From contig CM043964.1 of assembly GCA_014529385.2 (NCBI GenBank), positions 136,541,920 to 136,605,919 of the forward strand: DNA of 64,000 nt. Reading direction: 5' to 3'. Below the pieces are notes generated by a model. The model did no database searches, had not been told where the DNA came from, and worked only from the letters and a program-made list of their open reading frames with translations. A program made the translations under genes and the position numbers. Below, one piece after another: positions 34,560 through 45,052 of this stretch; the first letter of the stretch is position 1, and each line of letters opens with the position of its first letter. The stretch comes from Adiantum capillus-veneris (lineage: Eukaryota; Streptophyta; Polypodiopsida; Polypodiales; Pteridaceae).

Positions 34560-35648
34560 TGTAAACCAAGGTAAGCCTTTAGAGATTATAGTGGAAGAAG
34601 TATTTGACACTTACTTCGACTCAAATTCCAAGATGTCTTCCTTCTTGACTCAATCAAGGATTGGGACCTCTCTCAGGTTCAAGCACATTTTGACCTTCCA
34701 TAAGACTAACAAGCATGTGCCCCATATTTACCTAGATCCTAATGAAGAGTATGTGATAAAGATCATGACCACATAGTTGATTTTGAAAAAGAGGTTAAGA
34801 AGCAGGATACCTTTTATATGGACCAAAATGGAGTGCAATATCTCAAAATTCAGAACCTTGACATTGTGGACCGATGGGAATTGGAAGCTGATACTTTGAT
34901 TCCAGATATGAGCACTAAGGAGGGACCACCAATGTTAAAATTAAAAGGATATGACCAAATAAATGACAAACCTCTGAAGCGCATACCTACCAATACCCAT
35001 GACTTGGAGTTTAATGTTGGGAGGACAATAATTCTACAGATTTAATATGGACAACTCATGCTAACTTGGGGCAGTTGACACCCTTGAAAATCATGTACAT
35101 CTTCAAGATAGGGGAGAAAGGCCTAGCTGACCTTCCCATCCATCTCTTTAGGGATTGTTATAACTTTGTTATGATGACTTTGAGGTTGAATAGACGAAGT
35201 ACCAGGGATACTCAATTCAAGAAATCATCATTGGTATGAGACCTAAAACAAAACCAAATTTGGAACTAAACGAGAGATCATTTGGTAGTATGGCCAACCA
35301 ATAGGGAAGCATGGCTCGAGGCAACAACCTCAATGATGTAATTGGTGAAGAGATGCAGAAACCACCATCAATCAAAGAAGAACGGGTGACACCAAGACAA
35401 GAAGAGGTCCGCATGAGTCACACCTACCAAGCAGTCGATTTGAAGGACTAATGGAAGAAACACCGGCCATGAGAGTAGGTACAGCTCACAATCGTAGGGT
35501 TAGACCATCTGACTTAAAAAATGGGCCAAAAAATACAACAAATCAAGAGAGTAGGTGCAGCTCACAAACGTAGGGTTAGACCATCTGACTTAAAAAAACG
35601 GGTGAAAAAATACAGCAGATCAGGAGATCCATATGACCATTTAGCAAG
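34560..35648 (+). pseudogene. decayed coding fragment of unknown family upstream of element D
   Basis: Plus-strand frames at 34591-34776 and 34818-35045, and further frames to about 35450, look like one interrupted coding sequence (Asp/Glu/Lys-rich, includes GLADLPIHLFRDCYNF near 35120-35165). I recognise no domain. Plant transposon-type reading frames such as the one inside D (46960-47860) are a possible kind. It is cut by the 5' LTR of D at 35649. Confidence 0.35.
35471..35622. repeat. 76-base tandem duplication
   Basis: Two adjacent units starting GAGAGTAGGT at 35471 and 35547, sharing 'gtagggttagaccatctgac' and the following A-rich stretch, with several differences. They encode a repeated basic peptide in the decayed frame. 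Confidence 0.85.
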
Positions 35649-36402
35649 TGCTGGCAATCAATCCAGATAGGCGCCCTTTGAGTTGACCCTTCTTCCATGA
35701 GTCCCAAAATTCTAATGTATCTTCATTTTATTTTTGGGAAGCCTTGTAATTATTTGATAATCTTTGATTATAAATGTAAAATCTCTGAGAAGCTGAGTCG
35801 TAAAGTCTATAATGGATTCTGAGTCTTGTAAAGTCCAAATCACATTTTGATTCCAAAACTTGCATCGTGTTCCTTTCCATTGCTTTTTCATTCAAGTATC
35901 TTCATTGTCAATTCTCTGATGCTTTGTGACTATATGTTAGTAGACAAAATCTTCTATTTTGAGTGCATTAATGACTGTTTTTTGACATTTCGACCATGAG
36001 AGAGTGTTCCTAGATCCTAGGGCGACCTTTTGGGTATGTTCTATTGCAGTTTCGAGGACTTTGATCATGATGGATCGTGATGTTGATACCTCCTTGGATT
36101 GGTAGGTTAGTGCCCCTAAGTGTCTTAGACCTCCTCCTAATGTCTTTTAAAGCATTTGGACTTCATTTGAGTGCCAAAATAGGTTGATGACTCAGTGTGA
36201 TGACATAAGACATAGGCATGTTGCCAGATCCCAGAGTGATATATTAGCATGCGCTAGAGATATTGTCATTCCATAGGTTCACTTCTTGAGGTTGACCCCT
36301 CGAAGAGTCTCGTGCCCCATCTGAGTCGCTTCCCTAAATATTGACATTATGTTAGTGCCAAAAATCTATGCTATAGATGCCCATCATGGCGACCCACTAA
36401 CA
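35649..36402 (+). repeat. 5' LTR of element D
   Basis: TGCTGGCAATCA ... CCCACTAACA, 754 bases. Colinear with the 3' LTR except for a deletion of about 150 bases near 35848, where the 3' LTR keeps the segment starting GACCACTGGCC. Confidence 0.88.
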
Positions 36403-36403
36403 T

Positions 36404-36421
36404 TAACACCATTACCGGGGA
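36404..36421 (+). promoter_or_regulatory. primer binding site, Asp-tRNA type (decayed)
   Basis: TAACACCATTACCGGGGA, one base after the LTR end. It resembles the TGGCGCCGTTGCCGGGGA site used by plant Tat and Athila elements, with the changes being transitions. This supports the lineage call. Confidence 0.75.
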
Positions 36422-37043
36422 AAGTGTAAATGAAGTGGAAATCAAAAGCAAAGTCTCTAAGTAAAAATCTACCACTAGGTCAATCACCACCTAAGGATTG
36501 CTATAGTAGTCAGACAGCTAGACACGGGGTTTAGTGCACTTGCTAGATCTACTCTTGAGAGGTAAAGAGGGTTGTGAGTGAAATAGCCAAAAGCATTTCA
36601 TTCTTCAATTTTCTCGTTATTTTCAGAGTGCTGTATTGTTTTTCATTTTGACTTCATTTTGTACGGTTTTGTCATTTTTTGTTTCATGTTACTTAGACAA
36701 ATTTGGGGTAAAAGATTAGAAAAGAAAACGGTGATAACCATATTCTGGACAAAACCACCATAAACTCTAAAAACTAAATTTTTGATGGTTAGAACCCCAA
36801 AGCTGATCTAAATGACAAAATAAGTGCAAAAAGGGCATAATTAAACCACAGAGAGTGAATCTAGTAAGTTTCATGCAGATTATAGGAACATGGATCACGA
36901 TCCATGCCCCCCTATGACCTGTTGGGAAAAAACTGATACCATGGGTCTAGTGTGGTCTCAGATCATTGACTATACACTTTTGGTGAAAAAATTGACACTA
37001 AAAGCTCATCCAAATTAAGGAAATTGGACAGGATCGACATATT
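36422..37043 (+). other. leader of element D; no gag seen
   Basis: 622 bases of AT-rich sequence between primer site and the RT region, with no open frame, zinc knuckle or gag core motif. In ordinary Ty3/gypsy elements gag and protease would occupy this place. Confidence 0.55.
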
Positions 37044-38050
37044 GTGGTGGAGCAACCGATGCAAGAGCCTAAGGAAACGGGAACATCGTATGATGGACCT
37101 AAAAACATGAAGAAAATTGATTTAGTGGAACCAGGGGAAGAACCGAGACCAGCTTACATAGCCATAAAGCTTACAGAGGAAGAGAAACAAATATTGATAG
37201 CTACCCTCAAACAATATAAACATGTGTTTTCCTGGTCTTACAAAGATTTGAAAGGGGTATATCTTGGTATTTTCCAACACATGATTCCTTTGAAGAGCGA
37301 TGCTAAACCGTGCCGACAACGTCGATACACTTACAATGAAACCTTTGTGAAGAAAATTAAGGAAGAGATAGACAAATTGAAAGAAGTAGAGTTTATCTAT
37401 GAGATCACAAGAAGTGGGTTTCACCAATTGTAGTGGTGCCTAAAAAGAACCGTAAATTATGGGTGTGTATAAATCTCAAATAAGTGAACACTGCTATGAT
37501 CGGAGACAACTATTTGTTACCCATCACCAATCATGTGATTGAAAGGGTTGGTGGAAAGAAAGTCTACAACTTTCTAGATGGCTTTTCAAGCTATAACCAG
37601 CTCACAATCAAGCTGGAGGATCAACACAAAACTGCCTTTGCTATAGAATGGGACATATTTTCATATCAAGTAATGCCATTTGGTCTAACCAATGCACTTG
37701 CCACATTCCAAAGGCTGACGAGTCATGCATTCAGGGAATATCTAAGATAATTCTTAGAGATTTATATGGATGACCTATGCGTGCATTCTCTCAACCAAAT
37801 TGAACATGTCAAGTAGTTAAAGAAGGTCTTTTTGAGAAATGCAAAACGTATTGTATCTACCTAAATCCCAAAAAAGTGCATTTTCATGGTAAGACATGGA
37901 AGTATTTTGGGACATATTGTGTCCAAAAATGACATTTCTACTGACCTTGAAAAGATACAAGTGATAGTTGCTTTTCTAAGACCACCAAAAGTTTGAGAGG
38001 TACAAGCCTTTATGGGCCATTGTGGATATATGTGAGAAAGCAATTCAACA
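37044..38050 (+). pseudogene. reverse transcriptase of element D (broken)
   Basis: The first frame (37044-37433) carries the N-terminal blocks QYKHVFSWSYKDLKG and KIKEEIDKLKEVEFIYEI, as in Tat-lineage RT. It breaks in the SGF..PIVVVPKK region (about 37427-37480). The frame 37484-37750 holds VYNFLDGFSSYNQL and the VMPFGLTNA block. A stop (TAA at 37748) precedes the catalytic YMDD, intact at 37763-37774. The connection region to 38050 has several stops and shifts. Confidence 0.88.
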
Positions 38051-38470
38051 ATTGAAGTAGAAACTTACTTTTGATTTGGTTTTGAAAGCTCCTAACTGGA
38101 CCAAGATTTTCCACGTCTATGTAGATGCATTAGCTTATGCTATTGGATGTATCTTGGCTCAACTTGGAGAAAACAACATGGATTTTCCAATCTGTTACTC
38201 CAGTAGACAACTCAATAGTGTGGAACAGAATCATACAACCACACAAAGAGATGCTTGGGGATGATCTATTCAGTGAAAAAATTTAGACATTACCTTCTCG
38301 CCAACAAGTTCATGTTCTTTGTGGATCATCAGGCGTTGTTGTACTTAGTGAACAAACCATGCAATACAGGTCGCATCGTTTGATGGTTCCTAATATTGTT
38401 GGAATTTGATTTCACGGTGGTGGTCAAGAAAGGGACTACACACTAGAGAGTGGACCATTTGTCGCGAATG
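38051..38470 (+). pseudogene. RNase H of element D (broken)
   Basis: The frame 38076-38264 shows VYVDALAYAIGCILAQ (first Asp-containing block, with Ala at the position usually Ser) and ICYSSRQLNSVEQNHTTTQ. A stop and shift follow near 38262, and the DHQALLYL-like block is recognisable near 38320-38345. Matches Tat/Athila-type RNase H in order and spacing. Confidence 0.8.
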
Positions 38471-38979
38471 CAACATGGGAAAGCTCCTTTAGGGATTGAA
38501 GATGATTTGACTGACTCTTATGTCTTCAGCATCTAGATGGTACCAAGGTGGAGAAACCAGTTATCAAACAATCTTGCATCTTAGTACTGATAGCATGGCA
38601 ATTATATAAGCAAGGACGCGACGATGTACTCTGGTTATATATCAAGCCATGCAAAAAAGAGATATACCTACAACAAGCTCATGTACAAATTATGAGCATT
38701 CATAATTCCAAAAGGTGCAAACATAGAAACTGATGCTACTTGGAGTGTATTGGTCTCACATATAGAAAAGCGTACACGATTATGTTAGGTCATGTGATTT
38801 TTGCACAATCAACAAGCCAACTGAGCATGCTACACTTTTCAAGATAACAACAACCCCCAAGTGGACAAAGTACATTGTGTAGTACTTAGAGCAAGGTGTT
38901 TTACTAGAGAACTTGAGTAGAGCCATATTACAATAAATTCAACAAGAAGCCAAAAACTATGCTAATATTGAAACCATAT

Positions 38980-40135
38980 TTATAAAAAAGGGATAGATGA
39001 TAACTTAATAATTTGTGGTGTAGAACATGAGTACTTGCCTATTCTTGAGCAATCTCATGTTGGCCCAGGTAGAGGACACTTTTTGGTAGATAAAACCATG
39101 AAAGTGATACTCCTACTAGGGATTTGATGGCCTACTCTGTTAATGGATGCTGAATATTACGTAAAACAATGTGATAACCAACGTACTAAAGTAGCAGCGT
39201 GAGGTGATGGCATGCTGCTACGAACAATAATGGGAGTACGCGCTTTTGCCAAATGGGGAATAGATTTTGTAGGGCCTATCTCGCCACGGGCATATAGAAC
39301 GCATGCTCAATATATTATAGTGGAAATACATTATTTGACCAAATGGATCGAGGCTAAGGCAACACAAAAAAATAATGCTAGAACCACGACACAATTCTTG
39401 TACGAGAACATTTTCACGCAATATGGCCTTCCGATTGAAATTGTGAGTGATTGAGACACTCATTTCCTCAGTGACATGATTGATTATTTGTTGCATGAAT
39501 TTATGATACTTCGTTCTAAATCAGCTCCGTATCAACCTCAAGCCAATGGACAAGCCGAGAGCACCAACAAAGTATTGTGCACAGTGCTCATAAAGATTGT
39601 CATTGAATCTAGATCGGATTGGAAACATAAGTTACATTCAGCCTTTTGGTGGGGTGGTAGCATATAAAATGCCACAAAACACAACACATTTCAACTTAGT
39701 GTTTGGGATAAATGCATACTATTGGTAGAGTTCTTGATTCCCACAATACACATAGCTCAACACTTGGGATGGACTGGACATGAGTTGTCTGACAGATTGG
39801 ACCAACTAATGAAATTGGACGAGACAAGACTTCAATCAATTATAGATATGTATGCGCAAAAATGATAAATGAAACCATTCCATGACCAACATGTGAAAAA
39901 CAAGGAATTTCAATAAAAGGACTACGTATTAGTTTACACCCTTAAGCAACATTCCAAGAAACTTAAAAAGCGGGGTAGCGGTCCATTTGTGATCAATGAC
40001 ATATCACCAAGTGGCGCCGTCCAACTTGCAACATTAGAGGGAGAGTTCATGTCTAACTGGATAAATGGTTTCAGATTGAAAAGATATCAACAACCTATCC
40101 ACCGTGGATATGCTCAAAAAGATACATTTAGCTAA
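38980..40135 (+). pseudogene. integrase of element D (broken)
   Basis: The zinc region near 39045-39185 keeps the His pair (SHVGPGRGHF), but the Cys pair is reduced to QCDNQR: the second Cys is missing. The core shows WGIDFVGPI near 39255-39285 (first Asp), IVSD followed by a TGA near 39440-39455 (second Asp, next codon CGA to TGA), and ANGQAESTNKV near 39540-39575 (Glu). The C-terminal part carries GAVQLATLEGEF and NGFRLKRYQQP near 40010-40095. A frame change follows near 40100, after which an open frame leads toward the protease domain across the copia insertion. Confidence 0.87.
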
Positions 40136-40198
40136 GGAGCAATAGAAAAGAGTTCAAGCAATTAAAGATCAAGCACATGAAGAAGCTAAATTGTAGAG

Positions 40199-40424
40199 TG
40201 TTACCATATACATGTGGTAGTGATGTGTGTGAACACACTAGGACCGCCGTGGCATTTTTCCCTCTTTAGGAGGTTTATTCCCCCGAGCATTGTATATACG
40301 ACCATCACTCTAGGGCTATCTATCTTTCCAATACACACTAAGTAACACACTCTCTATTGTGTTCCTTGAGCTTCCTTCATCTTCTCCAAGCTGTGTGCGT
40401 TTCTCTGCAACCCTAATTCCAACA
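40199..40424 (+). repeat. 5' LTR of copia E
   Basis: TGTTACCATATACATG ... TTCCAACA, 226 bases. The short LTR length is usual for copia. Confidence 0.95.
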
Positions 40425-40426
40425 AT

Positions 40427-40438
40427 TGGTATCAGAGC
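40427..40438 (+). promoter_or_regulatory. primer binding site of copia E, initiator-Met tRNA type
   Basis: TGGTATCAGAGC two bases after the LTR end. Confidence 0.95.
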
Positions 40439-40788
40439 AGGTTGCATCCTCCTGAGCTTAGTCACTAGCTGCTCTAGCATACGCCTGCTCACTTTCTCCG
40501 ATTTCAATGAGGTTTGGCGAGTGTTCGCAGGTCAACAAATATTTCGGGAGGACTCGTAGAGCTCAGTCTGGTGAGATTTTTGATTCGGGCTCATTTCGGC
40601 CTCCGTTTCCACTACAGGCAGTGCTGCACAGGCTATTTCAACATTTTGTGCAAATTTTTTGTCAGTGCTAATTTTTGCATAACAGGTGCCTTAGAGTATT
40701 CTACGGTTTGTGCTATATAGCACGTGTTGTTCCCGCTCCGTTTCTCCTACTTTTGGGCAGTTTTCACATCAGGTGTAGCATTTACCAT

Positions 40789-41690
40789 GGCTCACAACAA
40801 CACAGATGTCTTCAAGATATTTGCTGCTGAGGACAAGTTGGATGGGGACAATTACCCTATGTGGGCTTATATGATACAACACGTTCTTGTGTCAAAGGGC
40901 GTCTAGAATATTGTGCAGGGCATTGATGTACATCCTGGTTCTGAGGATGCAGGCGATGTTGAGGATGTTGCAGGTCTTCCTGCAAGGATTGCTGCTATTA
41001 GAGTTGTTTTGCCTACGGTAGAACAAGCTCATTGGGATGTAAAGGATGTGCAGGCTCATGCATTGGTTGCATCGTCTGTGAAGCGCACCATTGTTCCTCA
41101 CATCCGTTCAGCAAAATCTGCAAAACAGGCTTGGGATATTTTGGCTGGTCTTTATGCAAGCCGCAATGAGGCTAAAATTGCTTTGTTGCGTAAAGAGCTG
41201 GAGTCAAAGATTATGCATGAGGAAGATGATATGGACACTTTCCTTGCTAGTGTCAAGGATATCAATGAGCAACTTATTTCTGCAGGTGAAGTCATTTCAG
41301 ACAGTTCCCTTGTGCAGACTGTTCTTGATGCCTTACCAGATTCCTACCAGACTTTTGCTAGTACTTGGAGACTGATGACCCAAGGAAATCCTGAAGTTGT
41401 CAAGTTTGATGCATTATGCACATTGTTGTTGCAAGAGTCACTTTCCAAAAAAAACAGGACTAGGCAGCGTGCAATTGAACATGCTTTTATTGCTTCTCAA
41501 AGAAAGGGTGGTAACAACTATGCAACCACTTCTTATGGTTCTACTGCGAGTGGCAAAACTTATGTTCCTAACGCTTTTGCTGGAAGCACTTCGTCTAGAA
41601 ATTCTGGTGATAAGGGCAAAAAGAAGATGCATTGCCATTATTGTAAAGCTAATGATCACTTGATCAAGTAGTGTCCTAAGTTGAAGGCCA
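40789..41690 (+). pseudogene. gag of copia E
   Basis: The start is chosen at ATG 40789 (context ACCATGGCTC), followed by FAAEDKLDGDNYPMWAYM, the typical copia gag start. A TAG at 40904-40906 replaces the Trp of the V-W-N-I block, and the frame continues at once (252 codons from 40913). The gag core contains SAKQAWDILAGLYASRNEAK and the QTVLDALPDSYQTFAS block. A CCHC knuckle (C-H-Y-C-x4-H-x4-C) near 41629-41673 is interrupted by a TAG at 41669-41671, one residue before its last Cys. Two point stops are the only serious damage. Confidence 0.92.
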
Positions 41691-42011
41691 AAGAGGCTAA
41701 GAAGAAAGAGGGTGGTTCCACTGCAAATGCTAGTTCAACTACAAATGCAACCATTGTTGAGTCTTCTGCTGAAAGGAGACTGTGATGCTGATGTCGATGT
41801 AGAATGGGCTTTTAGCGCAGAGTGCACTTACAATCCTGCTGTCCATGATGCATGCTTGTCAGCTGCTGCAGATTCACATGTGTGGTATATTGACAGTGGT
41901 GCTACAAAGCACATTACCTCACATCGTGAACTGTTCACCTCTCTCGAGTCTGTCCCTCATGGGAATTCAGTCACTTGTGCCAACAATGCCTTTTATCCGG
42001 TTAAGGGAGGT
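41691..42011 (+). pseudogene. protease of copia E
   Basis: After a frame change near 41775, an open frame runs to 42014. It carries the pepsin-like active site WYIDSGATKHIT near 41882-41917, intact D-S-G. The frame ends at a TGA (42012-42014) and resumes seven bases later in the same sense. Confidence 0.88.
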
Positions 42012-43140
42012 TGAAAGATTGTGCTTACTGCTGCAAATGGCAGTTCCTTCACACTTGTTGATGCACTTTATGTACCAGGGATCAAGAAGAATCTCTTGTC
42101 TATATCCGCACTTGCTAGACTTGGACTTGTAGTCAAATTTGTGGATGATAGATGTACAGTTCATGATATCACTTTTGTTGCATCTGGCCTTTTGTGCCGT
42201 GGGCTGTATAAGCTCACTTTGTATGAAAAGTGTGGACAAAATTTTGCAAATGCTGTTGCAGATTCAAGGGCTATTTTAGATGCAAAGCTTTGGCATGCAC
42301 GTTTTGGTCATCTGCATTTTGCCAATCTGATATGGTTGCTTCTTTGCTGCCTCTTGAAGAACCTGTCAGATATGTTTGTGAAGGCTGTATTTTAAGTAAG
42401 ATGCATCGTTCTAAGTTTCCAAAGGATGGTTCAATTTGGGCCACATGTAGGTTACAACTTGTGCATAGTGATGTTTGTGGGCCCATGCAAACTCCATCCT
42501 TGGACAATTACCCGTACTTCCTGACTTTCATTGATGATTACTCTAGGCATGCATGGGTATTTCCGCTTAAAGCAAAGTACGAAGTTTTTATGTGCTTCAA
42601 AAAATTTCTGGTTATGGCTGAAAATGTCTCAAAATGTACTATGGGCACACTTCGTTCCGATCGAGGGTGGGAGTATATGTCTCATGAATTCAATGCATTT
42701 TTGGCTAGTCGTGGGATAAAACACCAATGTACAGTGCCTTATACATCTCAGCAAAATGGTGTTGTTGAGAGGAAAAATAGGTCACTTACGAAAATGGCAC
42801 GATGTATGGTCAAAAGTCAAGCTTTGCCGCATTCTTTTTGGCTTGAGGCCATCATGTGTGCCACTTATATACTAAACAGGTGTCCTACAAAACCTTTGCA
42901 GTCTATTACTCCATATGAAGCATGCCATGATATAAAGCCTCTATTGAGCACATGCGTGTTTTTCGCTGTTTGGCATATGCTTTGGTGCCACAAACACAGC
43001 ACATAAAATTGGATGATAAGGCTGTCAAATGTATTTTTGTTGGTTATAGTGCTGAAAGCAAAGGTTACAGGTTGTATCATTCGCAAACAAAACATATTCT
43101 GGTTTCACAGGATGTAGTATTTGTGGAAGATTTTGATAAG
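42012..43140 (+). pseudogene. integrase of copia E
   Basis: Pre-integrase segment (LYVPGIKKNLLSISALARLG near 42066-42125; LWHARFGHLHFANL near 42287-42330, His pair). A short shift near 42330-42345 follows, then CEGCILSKMHR (Cys pair near 42377). The core has HSDVCGPMQTPSL near 42463 (first Asp), TLRSDRGWEYMS near 42648 (second Asp) and QQNGVVERKN near 42750 (Glu). The C-terminal block FRCLAYALVPQ...FVGYS continues in another frame from 42952. The catalytic triad looks intact; two shifts break the frame. Confidence 0.92.
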
Positions 43141-43500
43141 CCCTTGCTGTCATGTGCTAGAGACAGTAATGGAAGCACATGGGACATTTATGACACTTTG
43201 TTGCCTCTTTTCAGTGGTGGAAATATGAATGTAAGTTCCAATGAGGCAAAGGTACATCCGATGGGAGTTTCTAAAAATGTTACAGATGAGCCTATTACTG
43301 ATGCATATGTACATGATGTACTTGATGAGGAAAGGGCTGAAAATGAGCAGGCTAGTGGTATTGCCTTGTGTCAGAAGAGTTACATAGAGACATTGTTATG
43401 TAAGTTTGGACTTGAGGATTGCAAACCTATTGCCAATCCCATGGAAGCATGTTTGAAGTTGAGTCTACATGATGCTGCCTGTTGATGTCACTCTTTATCA
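43141..43500 (+). pseudogene. reverse-transcriptase remnant of copia E (core deleted)
   Basis: The frame passes from the integrase C-terminal linker directly to GIALCQKSYIETLLCKFGLEDCKP near 43360-43430, the last part of copia RT. The polymerase core, including the Y-V-D-D block that should lie upstream, is missing. The deletion junction is about 43340-43358. Without RT the element could only move with help from an intact relative. Confidence 0.9.
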
Positions 43501-44167
43501 AACTGCTGTTGGCTCCCTCATTTATGTATGCAACACGAGGCCAAATATTCAGTTTGCAGTCTCACAGGTCAACAGATTTATGCATAGCCCAGGGTCTAAC
43601 CATTGGCAGGCTATCAAGAGGATTTTTTGCTACCTTAGTGGCACTTTACATCTTGGCTTGTTTTATCCCAAGGGGGGATCATTGTTGCCAGACTTACATG
43701 CTTTTTTGGACTCAGATTGGCCTGGTTGTTTTGACACGTGAATGTCCACAAGTGGTTTTTGTTTCATGCTTGGCAGTTCATGTATATCATGGTTGAGCAA
43801 GAAGCAACCTACTGTGGCCACTTTGAGTTGTGAGGCTGAGTATAGGGCAGTCTTCACATCTACGGTTGAGTGTGTATGGCTTAGACGCCGTATGGCTGAT
43901 TTGGGTGTTGGACAGGACACTGCCAACACTATCTACACTAACGGCCAGAGCGCATTGGCAGTTGCGAGGAACCCAATTTTTCATGCTCGCACAAAGCACA
44001 TTGAGGTGCATTACCACTATGTCAGGGAGAGGCTCTCAACAAGAGAGATCAGCTTGGCTTATGTGCCAGCACAAGACAACCTTGCAGATCTTTTCACAAA
44101 GGCATTGTCTCGTGAGAAGCTTGAAGCTTTCCACAAAGCTTTGGGCTTACTCCCCTTTGTGGACTGA
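43469..44167 (+). pseudogene. RNase H of copia E
   Basis: The frame 43469-43741 holds YQTAVGSLIYVCNTRPNIQF and AIKRIFCYLSGTLHLGL, then DLHAFLDSDWPGC (first Asp block). A TGA at 43739-43741 is followed without frame change by STSGFCFMLGSSCISWLSKK and ATLSCEAEYRAVFTS (43742-44167), ending in TKHIEVHYHYVRERL and LADLFTKAL. One stop only; otherwise this is the best preserved domain of E. Confidence 0.92.
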
Positions 44168-44241
44168 TCATGTCCTCAGGGCATGGCACTTCCCTTTACT
44201 TATGTGCCAGCTCTCGTTCACCGCATCACTCCAGGTGGATT

Positions 44242-44468
44242 TGTTACCATATACATGTGGTTGTGATGTGTGTGAACACACTAGGACCGCCGAGGCATTT
44301 TTTCCCTCTTTAGGAGGTTTTTTCCCCCGAGCATTGTGTATACGCCCATCACTCTAGGGCTATCTATCTCTCCATTAGACACTAAGTAACACACTCTCTA
44401 TTGTGTGCCTTGAGCTTCCTTTGTCTTCTCCAAGCTGTGTGCGTTTCTCTGCAACCCTAATTCCAACG
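44242..44468 (+). repeat. 3' LTR of copia E
   Basis: TGTTACCATATACATG ... TTCCAACG. The terminal CA has become CG, inferred from the TAGAG duplicate that follows and from the 5' LTR end CCAACA. Confidence 0.93.
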
Positions 44469-44473
44469 TAGAG

Positions 44474-44838
44474 TTTAAAGGAAAAAGAACAACATCAAGC
44501 ACCACCTCCTTTTGCAACAGTTGAAGTTGAGCAAACTTTGCTTGGCGGTATGGATGTTCAGATCAATGTCTAGCTAGCAGATGGCATAGACAAAAGAGAA
44601 CTTGTGGATACTGGAGCACGTGTCAATGCTATGCAATATTCAAACTACCTAAAATTATCATAGACAATGATTGATAAAACATAGATTGAATTCAAAGCGG
44701 CCAAAAGGGAACCATGGTTAGTTTGGGACAAGCCAATTTCTCAATTAACATGGATGGAAACCACTACCTACATCGGTTCCACATTATCACTTATACAGAT
44801 CTCAATAAGCATATCATTTTGAAAGTTTCATGGATGCA
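44474..44838 (+). pseudogene. retropepsin-like protease domain of element D, downstream of integrase
   Basis: With copia E and one target copy set aside, the frame runs from the end of the D integrase region (AIKDQAHEEAKL) through KEKEQHQAPPPF into this domain, with TAG/TAA stops on the way. It shows KRELVDTGARVNAM near 44590-44635, a retropepsin active site (D-T-G-A). After a frame change near 44700 it shows QANFSINMDGNHY near 44730-44770 and HIILKVSW near 44810-44835, where the usual I-L-G end of retropepsins has Lys instead of Gly. The spacing of about 70 residues fits one retropepsin domain. Its place after integrase is unusual; Ty3/gypsy elements normally encode protease before RT. Confidence 0.7.
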
Positions 44839-45052
44839 AATGTTCTAGATTGGAAAGATGATGCACTTCATTATGATATCAAGGATCAACGTTATATTAC
44901 GCCATTCATGCAAACAAATGGCACATGGATGAACAAGAGGATGTGAATGTTTTAGATTGAAAAGATGATGCACTTCATTATGATCTCAAGGGCCAGTCTT
45001 ATATTACGCCATTTGTGCAAACATATCACATATGGGATGAACAAGAGGATTC
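44839..45052. repeat. 107-base tandem duplication in element D
   Basis: Units 44839-44945 and 44946-45052 share 'gatgatgcacttcattatgat' and 'tatattacgccatt', with about 15% differences. The coding sense is DWKDDALHYDIKDQRYITP, the stretch that follows a retropepsin domain. Confidence 0.88.

Larger units (their letters stand above)
40199..44468 (+). mobile_element. copia element E (Ty1/copia), internally deleted
   Basis: 4270 bases, inserted in D between integrase and protease domain. LTRs of 226 and 227 bases are flanked by the 5-base duplication TAGAG (40194-40198, 44469-44473). Gag, protease, integrase and RNase H are recognisable, but the core of RT is missing. The two LTRs differ at about ten positions by eye, so it is older than chromovirus A. 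The old copia remnant at 8526 is of the same family. Confidence 0.95.
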
